The notes: a model not told the origin generated them from the sequence alone. Shown: positions 29,097 to 37,551, counted from the stretch's first letter. The stretch is 64,000 nucleotides of DNA from Ectopseudomonas chengduensis (GCF_900102635.1 NZ_FMZQ01000017.1:1-64000), one strand, 5' to 3'. Translations and numbers: made by a program.

Positions 29097-29927
29097 ATGC
29101 AGCACCCCGCCGAACATTCCCCGCTGGGCAAGTCCAGCCAGTACATCGCCGAATACAGCCCAGAGCTGCTATTCCCCATCTCGCGCACCACCAAGTGGGC
29201 GGAGCTGGGTCTGGATGGCGCCAGCCTGCCGTATCAGGGCGTGGACTACTGGAACTGCTACGAGCTGTCCTGGCTGCTGCCGTCCGGCAAGCCGGTGGTG
29301 GCCATCGGTGAGTTCGCCATCCCCGCAGACTCGCCGAACATCATCGAGTCGAAGTCCTTCAAGCTGTACCTCAATTCCCTGAACCAGTCCGCTTTCGCCG
29401 GTTGGGACGAGCTGCAAGCGACGCTGGTGCGTGACCTGTCGGCGGTGGCCGGTAAGCCGGTGGCGGTGCGCCTGCGCTCGCTGGCTGAAGTTTCTGAGGA
29501 GGGCGTGGCGACGCTGCCGGGTCAGTGCATCGATGAACTGGACATCAGTGTCAGCCAGTACGACCACCCGCAGCCCGAGCTGCTGCGTTGCGACGCTGGC
29601 CGGGTGCTGGAAGAGAGCCTGCACAGCCATCTGCTCAAGTCCAACTGCCCGGTTACCGGCCAGCCGGACTGGGGCAGTCTGGTAGTCGAGTACCGCGGCG
29701 CGGCGCTGGATCATGCCAGCCTGCTGGCTTATCTGGTGAGCTTCCGTCAGCACGCGGATTTTCACGAGCAGTGCGTCGAGCGCATCTTCCTCGATCTGCA
29801 GCGCCTGCTGCAGCCGCAGTCGCTGACTGTCTATGCGCGCTACGTGCGCCGTGGTGGGCTGGACATCAATCCGTATCGCAGCACCGAGGCGCTCAAGCCG
29901 GAAAATGGCCGCCTGGCGCGCCAGTAA
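29097..29927 (+). CDS. queF: NADPH-dependent 7-cyano-7-deazaguanine reductase QueF
   Basis: A 276-residue type II QueF that reduces preQ0 to preQ1 in queuosine tRNA modification. The thioimide-forming cysteine is Cys184 in LLKSNCPVTGQPDWGS. The substrate-binding motif ESKSFKLYLNS begins at Glu84. Both T-fold halves are present, so it is the bimodular long form typical of gammaproteobacteria. I start at ATG 29097 (MQHPAEHSPLG), consistent with family length. It is transcribed alone. Confidence 0.96.
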   Translation: MQHPAEHSPLGKSSQYIAEYSPELLFPISRTTKWAELGLDGASLPYQGVDYWNCYELSWLLPSGKPVVAIGEFAIPADSPNIIESKSFKLYLNSLNQSAFAGWDELQATLVRDLSAVAGKPVAVRLRSLAEVSEEGVATLPGQCIDELDISVSQYDHPQPELLRCDAGRVLEESLHSHLLKSNCPVTGQPDWGSLVVEYRGAALDHASLLAYLVSFRQHADFHEQCVERIFLDLQRLLQPQSLTVYARYVRRGGLDINPYRSTEALKPENGRLARQ

Positions 29928-29970
29928 CCCATGAAAAATGCCGCTTAGACAATGCTGCCAATGCGGCCTT

Positions 29971-30045
29971 TGTAGGAGCCCCGCCCCGGGGCGAAGCTTT
30001 TCGCGTCAGCCCCGCCCAGGTTCGCGGCGGGGCGCCGCTCCTACA
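29971..30045. repeat. REP inverted pair, GTAGGAGCCCCGCC type
   Basis: TGTAGGAGCCCCGCCCCGGG and GGCGGGGCGCCGCTCCTACA are imperfect complements around about 35 nt. Related copies occur at 52261-52388 and 63229-63287. Confidence 0.7.
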
Positions 30046-30133
30046 CGTTCGATGCATCGACGCTTGGCTAAGTGGCATTGGCCAAGCGGCGACATTTTGC
30101 TTGAAACGCCGGGCCTGAGCCGGGGCAGGGCAT

Positions 30134-30400
30134 TCAGATGCCCATATTGGCCAGGCTCTGCATAATGTTGCGCAGGGTGCCGGCGAGGGTAGGGTGGCTG
30201 GCCTCGAAACGTTCCACCGCCAGATTGACGCCATCGATCAGCGTGGCGTCAGGCGCTGAGGCGGCTTCACGCGCCAATTGCACTTCGATTTCCTGGGTCA
30301 GCAGGTAAAGCGATGCGCGTTCTTCCTCGCTGAGCGGCGTGTCCTGGGCCAGGTGTTGCTGGAGGGCTTCCAGTTGCTGCTGCAGGTCGCTTGCTGGCAT
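30134..30400 (-). CDS. DUF4404-family small protein
   Basis: An 88-residue acidic helical protein (MPASDLQQQLEALQQHLAQD), with GGAGAAC before the ATG. The repeated Leu/Gln spacing and the C-terminal HPTLAGTLRNIMQSLANMGI match DUF4404, a small pseudomonad family without known function. No membrane segment. It sits downstream of the degenerate HAD gene on the same strand, as PA2804 does in P. aeruginosa if I recall the order correctly. Confidence 0.78.
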   Translation of the reverse strand: MPASDLQQQLEALQQHLAQDTPLSEEERASLYLLTQEIEVQLAREAASAPDATLIDGVNLAVERFEASHPTLAGTLRNIMQSLANMGI

Positions 30401-30516
30401 AGAGTTCTCCTTGTCGAATCAGCTTAGGCATTGACCCCCAGCGGCGCTGGAAGTTTTCAACCCGTACCTGAAGGTTAATCCAAGCGGGCCGGCTTTGCCT
30501 GATCCGAGTCAAAGGC

Positions 30517-31233
30517 TCAGGGCTTTTCGCCCTTGCTCCGGCGCACGCCGATATCGTCCAGGCTGGCCTCGATTTCTCCCAGATGATCGATCACCGAGTG
30601 CACGCCCAGACGATAGAGCTGCAGCGTGGCCTCGGCGCGCAGGTGTTCCTGATCGCTCGCGCCCAGTGCCTGCCAGTCGGCCAGGGCGTAGCCGCACAGT
30701 GGCCCGCAGGCGGCCAGGCCGATGGTCCAGCAGCCGGCATTGAGCCCGGCTTGCAGCAGTAGCGGATTACCGCTGACGACAACACAGCCATCCAGGTGCT
30801 CGACGTCCAGCTGGCTCAATGCCTGCCAGCAACTGTCTGGCGCCGGCCATGGCCTGGCCTGGCGCGCCAGCACCGCTTCGACGGGCGTGGGCAGCGCTTC
30901 GGCCAGGCGCAGGCTGGCGTCGGCTGGAAGGTCGTCCAGCCAGGCGCAGGGCGTGCCGTCGGCATGCAGGGTTTGCAGCAACTGTGCAGCACCCGGGGTC
31001 AGTTCGGCATGTTCTCCGGCCACCTCGCTCAGCGTCTGTTGCAGCGCCTGCAGTTGTGTGCTGGTTGCCGACTTGCCTAACCATGCATCCAGCGCCTGTT
31101 GCGGCGTACCGGTCGGGTTCGCGGTTGTGCGCTCGGGATGCAGCCGTTGCAGCGCGACAGGTAGCGTGCGGGCGCCGAAGTCGACCAGGCAGCCGGACAG
31201 TTGAAAGATCAGGGCGGTGCAGGGGGAGGGCAT
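30517..31233 (-). CDS. HAD-fold protein of the phosphonatase type with degenerate active site
   Basis: A 238-residue protein with the overall HAD/PhnX-like pattern: motif I region ALIFQLSGCLVDFG, a helical cap (about 30-100), RQARPWPAPDSCWQALSQ resembling the RPAPD lysine-region motif, and GCVVVSGNPLLLQAGLNAGCWTIGL in place of the acidic motif. The nucleophilic Asp of motif I is Gln here, and the usual GD of the last motif is SGN, so phosphoryl transfer is unlikely. It probably acts by binding. The position between queF and the YbgC thioesterase matches PA2803. It has 62 bp to the thioesterase gene upstream on the same strand. Confidence 0.8.
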   Translation of the reverse strand: MPSPCTALIFQLSGCLVDFGARTLPVALQRLHPERTTANPTGTPQQALDAWLGKSATSTQLQALQQTLSEVAGEHAELTPGAAQLLQTLHADGTPCAWLDDLPADASLRLAEALPTPVEAVLARQARPWPAPDSCWQALSQLDVEHLDGCVVVSGNPLLLQAGLNAGCWTIGLAACGPLCGYALADWQALGASDQEHLRAEATLQLYRLGVHSVIDHLGEIEASLDDIGVRRSKGEKP

Positions 31234-31295
31234 GGGATCATCCGTGGCATTGGCCTAGGCCAATCTAACGCCGACGGATGACCGTAATGTGACTG

Positions 31296-31706
31296 CTAGG
31301 TGACGTTGAACAGGCCGCGTACATGCTCCGGCAGGGCTACCGACTTGCCACCTTCGTGGTCGATCCACACCAGTTTGCAGTAACCCTTACCGTAGACCGT
31401 GAGCGGGTCTTCGACGGTGGTCAGCCGGTGAGCGATCACCAGGCTGCTGCGCCCCACCGCGCCAGCCCTCAGTTCCACCACCACGGTGGCGGGGTGGATC
31501 ACCGGTTTCAGGTAGGTGTGCTGGGTTTGCAGTACCACCGGACCGAACGGCACGTTGCTCATGGCTACGCCGGCCAGCTCGAACCAGGCGACACGGGCTT
31601 CTTCCAGGTACTGCATGTAGATGATGTTGTTGACGTGCCCGTAGCTGTCCATGTCGCCCCAGCGTACAGGGATGTGTGCCGTGTGCAGCAAGGTTTTGTC
31701 GGTCAT
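31296..31706 (-). CDS. Acyl-CoA thioesterase, YbgC/4HBT hotdog family
   Basis: A 136-residue single hotdog domain. The active-site segment is RWGDMDSYGHVNNIIYMQYLEEAR, with Asp18/Asp20 and the HVNN signature of 4-hydroxybenzoyl-CoA thioesterase-like enzymes. It would hydrolyse short or medium acyl-CoA; the substrate is not determined. It is divergent from mlaA (104-bp gap), a pairing with envelope-lipid genes that recurs in pseudomonads (PA2801-PA2800). Confidence 0.9.
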   Translation of the reverse strand: MTDKTLLHTAHIPVRWGDMDSYGHVNNIIYMQYLEEARVAWFELAGVAMSNVPFGPVVLQTQHTYLKPVIHPATVVVELRAGAVGRSSLVIAHRLTTVEDPLTVYGKGYCKLVWIDHEGGKSVALPEHVRGLFNVT

Positions 31707-31810
31707 CGCTTTTCTTCGCTATGCTGCCCAATCAGGGCTCCAGGCTTTATACTACGCGGCATTCGGCCCGCTGGCGGTGGCCACATTATTTTCCTCAAGG
31801 AGAGATTTAA

Positions 31811-32515
31811 ATGCATGTGATCGGTGCTCGCTGGATCGCGCGCCTGGGTGGCCTGATGGCCCTCGTCGGCCTCAGCCTGCTGCCTGCGATGAGTCAGGCC
31901 GCTTCGGAAGAAGATCCTTGGGAGAGTTTCAATCGCCCCATCTTCCGCTTCAACGATACCGTCGACACCTATGCGCTGAAGCCGATCGCCCAGGGTTACC
32001 GGGCTGTCACGCCGCAGTTTCTCGAAGATGGCGTGCACAACGTCTTCGGCAATATCGGCGACGTTGGCAATCTGGCCAACAACCTGCTGCAGGGCAAGTT
32101 GCACAACGCCGGCGTCGATACCGGTCGCCTGATCTTCAACACCACCTTCGGTGTGCTGGGCTTCTTCGACGTGGCCAAGCACATGGGCCTGCGCAAGAAT
32201 GACGAAGACTTCGGTCAGACCCTGGGTGTCTGGGGGCTGAACAGCGGCCCTTACCTGGTCATCCCGCTCCTCGGCCCAAGCACTGTGCGTGATGCCACCG
32301 GTCGAGTGCCGGACAGCTTCCTGACGCCGTATCCGTACATGGATCACGTACCGACGCGCAACGTCACCCGTGGCGTACAGGTGGTCGACACCCGTGCCAA
32401 CCTGCTGCAGGCCGAGCGACTGGTCAGCGGCGACAAGTACATCTTCATCCGCAACGCCTACTTGCAGAGCCGTGAGTTCAAGGTGAAGGATGGGCAAGTC
32501 GAAGACGATTTCTAA
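31811..32515 (+). CDS. mlaA: Outer-membrane lipid asymmetry protein MlaA (VacJ)
   Basis: A 234-residue MlaA-family protein that removes mislocalised phospholipids from the outer leaflet and passes them to MlaC. The family core starts EDPWESFNRPIFRFNDTVD and includes GNIGDVGNLANNLLQGK, GLRKNDEDFGQTLGVWG and GPYLVIPLLGPSTVRD. The signal peptide ends near SLLPAMSQAASEED. Unlike E. coli MlaA there is no lipobox cysteine, so it should be released by signal peptidase I. A symmetrical terminator follows the stop. Confidence 0.95.
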   Translation: MHVIGARWIARLGGLMALVGLSLLPAMSQAASEEDPWESFNRPIFRFNDTVDTYALKPIAQGYRAVTPQFLEDGVHNVFGNIGDVGNLANNLLQGKLHNAGVDTGRLIFNTTFGVLGFFDVAKHMGLRKNDEDFGQTLGVWGLNSGPYLVIPLLGPSTVRDATGRVPDSFLTPYPYMDHVPTRNVTRGVQVVDTRANLLQAERLVSGDKYIFIRNAYLQSREFKVKDGQVEDDF

Positions 32516-32526
32516 GCCCTGTAGAT

Positions 32527-32560
32527 ACGAAAAAGGCGGCCTCTGAGCCGCCTTTTTCGT
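32527..32560. terminator. Bidirectional terminator between mlaA and the PilZ gene
   Basis: ACGAAAAAGGCGGC and GCCGCCTTTTTCGT form a perfect 14-bp stem with loop CTCTGA. T-tracts lie on both strands, serving the convergent genes at 31811 and 32572. Confidence 0.88.
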
Positions 32561-32571
32561 AAATGCAGATT

Positions 32572-32871
32572 TCAGCTCATGGAGATGATTGCCAGGCCCA
32601 GCGACTGACGACCGTCGCCCAGATCGCCTATTCGCACCACCTCGGCTTGGGCGTCGAGCCCGGCGAGTTCGCTGTGCTCTGAAGGGATGTGGACCTTGAC
32701 CTTGTCGCCCATGCTCAGGGCCGCTTCAGCCTCGATTTGCATGCCTGTACTGGAAAGATCCAGGCACAGTGCAGGGATTTCCCGGCCAGCGTGATGGAGG
32801 ACGACTGCAGCTTCCAGTCGCATGCGGATGTAGTCGCGTTTCTCGCTGTACGCTCGATCATTCTGACTCAT
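32572..32871 (-). CDS. Stand-alone PilZ-domain protein (c-di-GMP binding)
   Basis: A 99-residue protein made of one PilZ domain. The c-di-GMP motifs are intact: RxxxR in SEKRDYIRMRLE (Arg12, Arg16) and DxSxxG in CLDLSSTGMQIE. The true start is the ATG at 32871 (MSQNDRAYSEK) with AGAGGAC upstream. The frame stays open far upstream, but only as antisense of rssB. It likely acts as a small effector or adaptor. Divergent from rssB, as PA2799 is in P. aeruginosa. Confidence 0.9.
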   Translation of the reverse strand: MSQNDRAYSEKRDYIRMRLEAAVVLHHAGREIPALCLDLSSTGMQIEAEAALSMGDKVKVHIPSEHSELAGLDAQAEVVRIGDLGDGRQSLGLAIISMS

Positions 32872-33084
32872 GGACCCTGTCCTCTTCTTATGAGCTCTCC
32901 CGCGGCTCTTATAACCCTCGTCGATTTGACCTGTAAAGCCGCCGAACGACGACCGGTCCCGGCTTGAATCGGCCGGCAGATGGGAGTACCGTCTGCCCCT
33001 TGAAATCGCCCTGGCGCCATAGATGCGGCGCCGCGCCATGGGCAGTGACCAAAATTGCCCTGGCGCAGTTTGCCTGGATACCCC

Positions 33085-34269
33085 ATGCACAAAACCAGTG
33101 CCACTCTGCTGATCATCGACGACGACGATGTCGTACGTGCAAGCCTCGCGGCCTACCTCGAGGACAGCGGCTTCAAGGTGTTGCAGGCCAACAACGGTTT
33201 GCAGGGGCTGGAAGTGTTCCAGCAGGAAGGCCCCGACCTGATGATCTGCGACCTGCGCATGCCGCAGGTCGACGGTCTTGAACTGATTCGACGTATCAAC
33301 GCGCTGGGTGTCGAGGTGCCGGTGATCGTCGTTTCCGGCGCCGGCGTGATGAACGATGCCGTCGAAGCCCTGCGTCTCGGCGCTGCCGACTACCTGATCA
33401 AACCTCTCGAAGACCTGGCGGTGCTGGAGCACTCGGTGCGTCGCGCGCTGGATCGTGCGCGTCTGCGCGTCGAGAACCAGCTCTATCGCGAGAAGCTGGA
33501 GGCGACCAATCGTGAGCTCCAGGCCAGCCTGCATCTGTTGCAGGAAGACCAGAACGCCGGCCGTCAGGTGCAGATGAACATGTTGCCGGTGACGCCCTGG
33601 CAGGCCGATGGCCTGAACTTCGCGCACCAGATCATTCCGTCGCTGTACCTGTCCGGTGACTTCGTCGATTACTTCCGTATCGACGAGCGACGCATCGCGT
33701 TCTATTTGGCCGATGTCTCCGGTCATGGGGCGTCCTCGGCATTCGTCACCGTGCTGCTCAAGTTCATGACCACGCGCCTGCTCTACGAGTGGCGGCGTGG
33801 CGGTACGCTGCCGCAGTTCAAACCCTCGGATGTGCTCGGCCATATCAACCGCGGCCTGATCAACTGCAAGCTGGGCAAGCACGTGACCATGCTCGGCGGC
33901 GTGATCGACGAGGAGAGCGGCATGCTCACCTACAGCATCGGCGGGCATCTGCCATTGCCGGTGCTGTTCGAGAATGGCCAGGCGCGTTACCTGGAAGGCC
34001 GCGGTCTGCCGGTCGGCCTTTTCGAAGAAGCCGAATACGGCGATCTGGTGATGCAGTTGCCTGAGTCTTTCAGCCTGACCCTGCTCTCCGACGGCATTCT
34101 CGACCTGTTGCCCGGCGACACGCTGAAAGAGAAGGAATTGGCGCTGCCACAACTGGTTAGCCAAGCAGGCGGTACGCTGGGCGGTTTGCGTCAAGTTCTC
34201 GGTCTGGCCAATCTGGGCGAGATGCCGGATGATATCGCCTTGCTGGTGTTGAGCAGGAACCTTGCATGA
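33085..34269 (+). CDS. rssB: Response regulator with PP2C phosphatase domain, RssB
   Basis: A 394-residue protein: receiver domain 1-125 with Asp56 in LMICDLRMPQVDG, a helical linker (about 125-165), and a SpoIIE/PP2C-type phosphatase domain (GDFVDYFRIDERRIAFYLADVSGHG, then LLSDGILDLLPG and MPDDIALLVL, with metal-binding aspartates). In pseudomonads RssB with the anti-sigma antagonist RssC modulates RpoS (sigma S), replacing the ClpXP adaptor role of E. coli RssB. The ATG at 33085 fits the length of P. aeruginosa RssB. Its stop overlaps the rssC start (ATGA). Confidence 0.93.
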   Translation: MHKTSATLLIIDDDDVVRASLAAYLEDSGFKVLQANNGLQGLEVFQQEGPDLMICDLRMPQVDGLELIRRINALGVEVPVIVVSGAGVMNDAVEALRLGAADYLIKPLEDLAVLEHSVRRALDRARLRVENQLYREKLEATNRELQASLHLLQEDQNAGRQVQMNMLPVTPWQADGLNFAHQIIPSLYLSGDFVDYFRIDERRIAFYLADVSGHGASSAFVTVLLKFMTTRLLYEWRRGGTLPQFKPSDVLGHINRGLINCKLGKHVTMLGGVIDEESGMLTYSIGGHLPLPVLFENGQARYLEGRGLPVGLFEEAEYGDLVMQLPESFSLTLLSDGILDLLPGDTLKEKELALPQLVSQAGGTLGGLRQVLGLANLGEMPDDIALLVLSRNLA

Positions 34270-34760
34270 ATCCTGGGATAAGCCCCGGTCGCATCCAATT
34301 CGCCGAGCAGGATGGAACCTTCGTCCTGAAGTTTGTCGGTGAAGTCCGTCTGACGCTGTGTTCAGCTCTGGATGCCACGATTGAAAAGATTTTCACCGCG
34401 TTGAATTTTTCGGCCATCGTCATCGACTTGACTGAAACGCGCAGTATCGACAGCACGACTCTCGGTTTGCTGGCGAAATTGTCCATTCTGTCGCGGCAGA
34501 AGGTGGGCCTGTTGCCGACCGTTGTCACCACTCACGACGACATCACCCGTTTGCTGGAGTCTATGGGTTTCGATCAGGTGTTCAACATCGTCGATCGGCC
34601 GATTCCCTGCCCGGATTGTCTGGATGATCTGCCTTCGCAGGATCAGTCCGAAGAGGTGGTGAAGGCCAAGGTGCTGGAAGCGCACCGCATTCTGATGGGG
34701 CTCAACGACTCCAATCGCGAGGCCTTTCACGATTTGGTCAGCGCGCTCGAGCGGCACTGA
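34266..34760 (+). CDS. rssC: STAS-domain anti-sigma factor antagonist RssC
   Basis: A 164-residue protein. Residues about 10-110 form a STAS domain with the phosphorylatable serine Ser63 in LTETRSIDSTTLGLLAKLS. The C-terminal extension has a CPDC motif and helical tail (EAHRILMGLNDSNREAFHDL). Translationally coupled to rssB, whose PP2C domain is the expected phosphatase for Ser63. Together they form a partner-switch acting on sigma S. Confidence 0.9.
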   Translation: MNPGISPGRIQFAEQDGTFVLKFVGEVRLTLCSALDATIEKIFTALNFSAIVIDLTETRSIDSTTLGLLAKLSILSRQKVGLLPTVVTTHDDITRLLESMGFDQVFNIVDRPIPCPDCLDDLPSQDQSEEVVKAKVLEAHRILMGLNDSNREAFHDLVSALERH

Positions 34761-34773
34761 TCTTCCGCTTTCC

Positions 34774-34837
34774 TGTAGGTGCGCCGCGCGCACCGATACC
34801 TGCAAAGAAGATCGCTGGCGCGCACGGCGCACCCTAG
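34774..34837. repeat. REP-like inverted repeat, GGTGCGC family
   Basis: GTAGGTGCGCCGCGCGCACC and GGCGCGCACGGCGCACCCTA arms, spacer about 22 nt. Same family as 16511-16585 and 58291-58356. Confidence 0.7.
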
Positions 34838-34855
34838 GTTTCGAACTCGCAATGA

Positions 34856-34886
34856 AAAGGGGCGTCAGCTTGGCTGACGCCCCTTT
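34856..34886. terminator. Terminator between rssC and tal
   Basis: AAAGGGGCGTCAGC and GCTGACGCCCCTTT form a 14-bp stem with loop TTG. Read on the minus strand, it follows the tal stop at 34892 and ends in CCCCTTTTC. It can also serve rssC. Confidence 0.82.
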
Positions 34887-34891
34887 GTCAT

Positions 34892-35818
34892 TCAGGCCTT
34901 GGCGGCCAGCAGGGCTTCGAGTTTCTCCTGATCGCGGGCGAACAGGCGGATGCCTTCGGCCAGCTTCTCGGTGGCCATGGCGTCTTCGTTCAGCGCCCAG
35001 CGGAAGCCGCCTTCATCGAGGCTCTGGCGAGGTTCGCCGGTAGCACCAGAGGCGAGCTGGCGACTGAGTTGGCCATCGTCCTCAGCCAGTTTCTGCAGCA
35101 GGTCGGGGCTGATGGTCAGGCGGTCGCAACCGGCCAGCGCTTCGATCTGACCAAGGTTGCGGAAGCTTGCCCCCATCACCACGGTGTCGTAGCCGTTGGC
35201 CTTGTAGTAGTTGTAGATGCGTTTGACCGACTGCACGCCAGGATCATCGTTGCCTACGAAATCACGGCCCTCGGCCTTCTTGTACCAATCGTAGATGCGC
35301 CCCACGAACGGCGAGATGAGGAATATGCCGGCATCGGCGCAGGCCTGTGCCTGGGCGAAGGCGAACAGCAGGGTCAGGTTGGTCTGCACGCCGGCTTTTT
35401 CCAGCTGCTCGGCGGCGCGGATGCCCTCCCAGGTCGAAGCTATCTTGATCAGTACGCGATCGCGGCCAATACCCGCTTTTTCGTAAAGGCCGATCAGGCG
35501 CTCGGCGCGGCGCAGGGTCGCGTCGGTGTCGAACGACAGGCGCGCATCGACTTCGGTGGAAATGCGCCCCGGAATGACCTTGAGGATCTCCTGGCCGACG
35601 GCCACCGCGAAGTGATCGCAGGCCAATCCCAAGTCTCCCTTGCCGGTACTCACTGCCTGATTCAACAGATCGGCATAGCGGGGCAGGGCTGCCGCCTTGA
35701 GCAGCAGCGAAGGGTTGGTGGTGGCATCCACCGGTTGCAGCCGGGCGATGGCGTCGAGGTCACCGGTGTCAGCGACTACGGTAGTGAACTGCTTGAGTTG
35801 TTCCAGCTTGGAGGTCAT
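34892..35818 (-). CDS. tal: Transaldolase
   Basis: A 308-residue class I transaldolase of the pentose phosphate pathway that transfers dihydroxyacetone units between sugar phosphates. The Schiff-base lysine is Lys125 in RVLIKIASTWEGIRAAE. DATTNPSLLLKAA (residues 31-43) and MGASFRNLGQIEALAGCD are family signatures. Length matches TalB-type enzymes (about 307-317). It is transcribed alone, with the terminator at 34856. Confidence 0.96.
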   Translation of the reverse strand: MTSKLEQLKQFTTVVADTGDLDAIARLQPVDATTNPSLLLKAAALPRYADLLNQAVSTGKGDLGLACDHFAVAVGQEILKVIPGRISTEVDARLSFDTDATLRRAERLIGLYEKAGIGRDRVLIKIASTWEGIRAAEQLEKAGVQTNLTLLFAFAQAQACADAGIFLISPFVGRIYDWYKKAEGRDFVGNDDPGVQSVKRIYNYYKANGYDTVVMGASFRNLGQIEALAGCDRLTISPDLLQKLAEDDGQLSRQLASGATGEPRQSLDEGGFRWALNEDAMATEKLAEGIRLFARDQEKLEALLAAKA

Positions 35819-35947
35819 GACGAGGCCTTGTCGTTGCAGATGGCATGACCTTACCCGAGGCGCTGCAAGCGCTCAACGGTCGGGTCACTGACAAAATTTA
35901 CCTTTTCGGGCTGCGCTTTTCGCTGGCTCGTTCGTCTTTAGTAATGA

Positions 35948-35986
35948 CGGTACGTGAGAACGTACCGAAGTCGGTGGAGTCCGACT
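35948..35986 (+). promoter_or_regulatory. Two adjacent stem-loops upstream of the mini-Fur gene
   Basis: CGGTACGT-GAGA-ACGTACCG (35948-35967) is a perfect 8-bp inverted repeat. AGTCGG-TGGAGT-CCGACT (35969-35986) follows 1 nt later. They lie 28-66 nt before the ATG at 36014. They could be an operator or a leader structure limiting translation. No other support. Confidence 0.5.
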
Positions 35987-36013
35987 TTAGACGAGCTGCC
36001 AAGGAGCCCGAAC

Positions 36014-36313
36014 ATGTCGACCCAAACCCTGCTTTCTCGTTCAGTTTCCGCAGGCCTGGATACGCGCCAGTGTCGTGAGTGGCTGCAGGCCGCCGGGCTG
36101 CGCTTCAGCATGCCCAGGCTCAAGGTGGTGGAGGCGCTGTGCAGCGCCAATGACGAAGAGGGTATCTCCGCGCGCGAGCTGCATCGGCAACTGAGCGACG
36201 CCGGCGAACCGCTATCGCTGGTCAGCGTGCGCCAGGTGCTGCGCCGCATGGAGGAAAACGGTCTGGTGCAGACGACGGGGCGTAGCCGCTACCGCCTCAG
36301 CGCGCCGGATTAA
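36014..36313 (+). CDS. Small Fur-family DNA-binding-domain protein
   Basis: A 99-residue protein that resembles only the winged-helix half of Fur regulators: CREWLQAAGLRFSMPRLKVVEAL, ISARELHRQLSDAGEPLSLV, then VRQVLRRMEENGLVQTTGRSRYRL. The metal-binding and dimerisation half of Fur (the His-rich HHH and Cys motifs) is absent. I chose ATG 36014 with AAGGAG about 12 nt upstream. Its stop overlaps the convergent dusA stop. Role unknown; it may be a metal-independent regulator or antagonist. Confidence 0.75.
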   Translation: MSTQTLLSRSVSAGLDTRQCREWLQAAGLRFSMPRLKVVEALCSANDEEGISARELHRQLSDAGEPLSLVSVRQVLRRMEENGLVQTTGRSRYRLSAPD

Positions 36314-37311
36314 TGCCCGCGTAGCAGTTCTGCTGCCTGGTCGAGCAGCGCTAGCGGGTCTTGCACCTTGTGAATGTCCACCGACAGCAACTGGCGGAAG
36401 CGCCGCGCACCTGGGAAGCCTTGAGCCAGGCCCAGCACGTGACGGCTGACGTGATGCAGGGTGCCTCCCTCGCGCAGATGCTGTTCGACGTAGGGTTTGA
36501 GTGTGAGCAGGGCGTCCATGCGGGAAATGCCCGCGTCCGCGGCGCCGAACAGGCGACTGTCCACCTGCGCCAGCAGATAGGGATTGTGATAGGCCTCGCG
36601 GCCGAGCATCACGCCGTCGAAGGTCTGCAGGTGCTGCTCGCATTCCTCAAGGGTCTTGATACCGCCGTTGAGGATGATCTCCAGGTCGGGGAAGTCCTGC
36701 TTGAGTTGGGCAGCCACGTCGTAGCGCAGCGGCGGGATTTCGCGATTTTCCTTCGGCGACAGGCCTTCGAGGATGGCGATACGCGCATGCACGGTGAAGC
36801 TGCGGCAACCGGCATCACGCACCTGGCCGACGAAATCGCACAGCTCGGCGTAACTGTCACGGCCATTGATACCGATGCGGTGCTTGACCGTCACCGGGAT
36901 GTTCACGGCGTCCTGCATGGCTTTCACGCAGTCGGCCACCAGCGCGGGATGGCCCATCAGGCAGGCGCCGATCATGTTGTTCTGCACCCGGTCGCTGGGG
37001 CAGCCAACGTTCAGGTTCACTTCGTCATAGCCGTGTTCTTCGGCCATCTTCGCGCAGCTCGCCAGGTCCTGCGGGTTGCTGCCACCCAACTGCAGGGCAA
37101 TCGGGTGTTCGCACTCGTTGTAACGCAGAAAACGCTCGCGATCGCCATGGATTAGCGCGCCGGTGGTGACCATCTCGGTGTAGAGCAGGGCATGGCGCGA
37201 CAGCTGACGGAGAAAGAACCGGCAGTGGCGGTCTGTCCAATCCATCATCGGGGCGACGGAAAAACGGCGAGACAGGGCGGACGGCGTGGCTACAACATTT
37301 TCTAAAGACAT
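36310..37311 (-). CDS. dusA: tRNA-dihydrouridine(20/20a) synthase DusA
   Basis: A 333-residue FMN-dependent TIM-barrel enzyme that reduces U20/U20a in tRNA D-loops. Motifs: SVAPMMDWTDRHCRFFLR, TEMVTTGAL, the catalytic Cys104 in NVGCPSDRVQNNMIGACLM, VKHRIGING and EIILNGGIKT. I chose ATG 37311 (MSLENVVATP); the longer frame adds unrelated residues. The stop overlaps the mini-Fur gene by 4 nt on the opposite strand. dusA ends are common attachment sites for integrative elements, but no integrase or att duplication is seen here. Confidence 0.95.
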   Translation of the reverse strand: MSLENVVATPSALSRRFSVAPMMDWTDRHCRFFLRQLSRHALLYTEMVTTGALIHGDRERFLRYNECEHPIALQLGGSNPQDLASCAKMAEEHGYDEVNLNVGCPSDRVQNNMIGACLMGHPALVADCVKAMQDAVNIPVTVKHRIGINGRDSYAELCDFVGQVRDAGCRSFTVHARIAILEGLSPKENREIPPLRYDVAAQLKQDFPDLEIILNGGIKTLEECEQHLQTFDGVMLGREAYHNPYLLAQVDSRLFGAADAGISRMDALLTLKPYVEQHLREGGTLHHVSRHVLGLAQGFPGARRFRQLLSVDIHKVQDPLALLDQAAELLRGH

Positions 37312-37551
37312 GTGGGATGACGCGTTCTGACGTGTTGACGGGGTTTTCAGGCAAGAAACTCTGGCGCGGCGCTGTTTTACTGGTATCCGTCGCACAGTGG
37401 CGCAACTGCTGGCAACGGCGTGCAAGTCTACCAGAGCTGTGACTTTTCTCTCGCGACGCGTATCGGTTTAACGCTACAAGCTGCATGCTTTAGGTCGAGC
37501 CGCTCTCCAGACAGCGGCCAAATAACAACAACGCCTGCGTGAATTGCCTGC

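Noticed and set aside
28942..30045. Repeats as a CRISPR array
   Set aside because: The repeats are inverted pairs of several REP families with irregular distances; there are no regularly spaced direct repeats or cas genes.
32872..34194. Long upstream extension of the PilZ frame on the minus strand
   Set aside because: The extension is antisense to rssB. PilZ proteins of this type start at MSQNDRAYSEK, where a ribosome site is present.
36310..37311. dusA as an integration site for a genomic island
   Set aside because: dusA is a known target, but there is no integrase, no repeated dusA end and no composition change on either side here.
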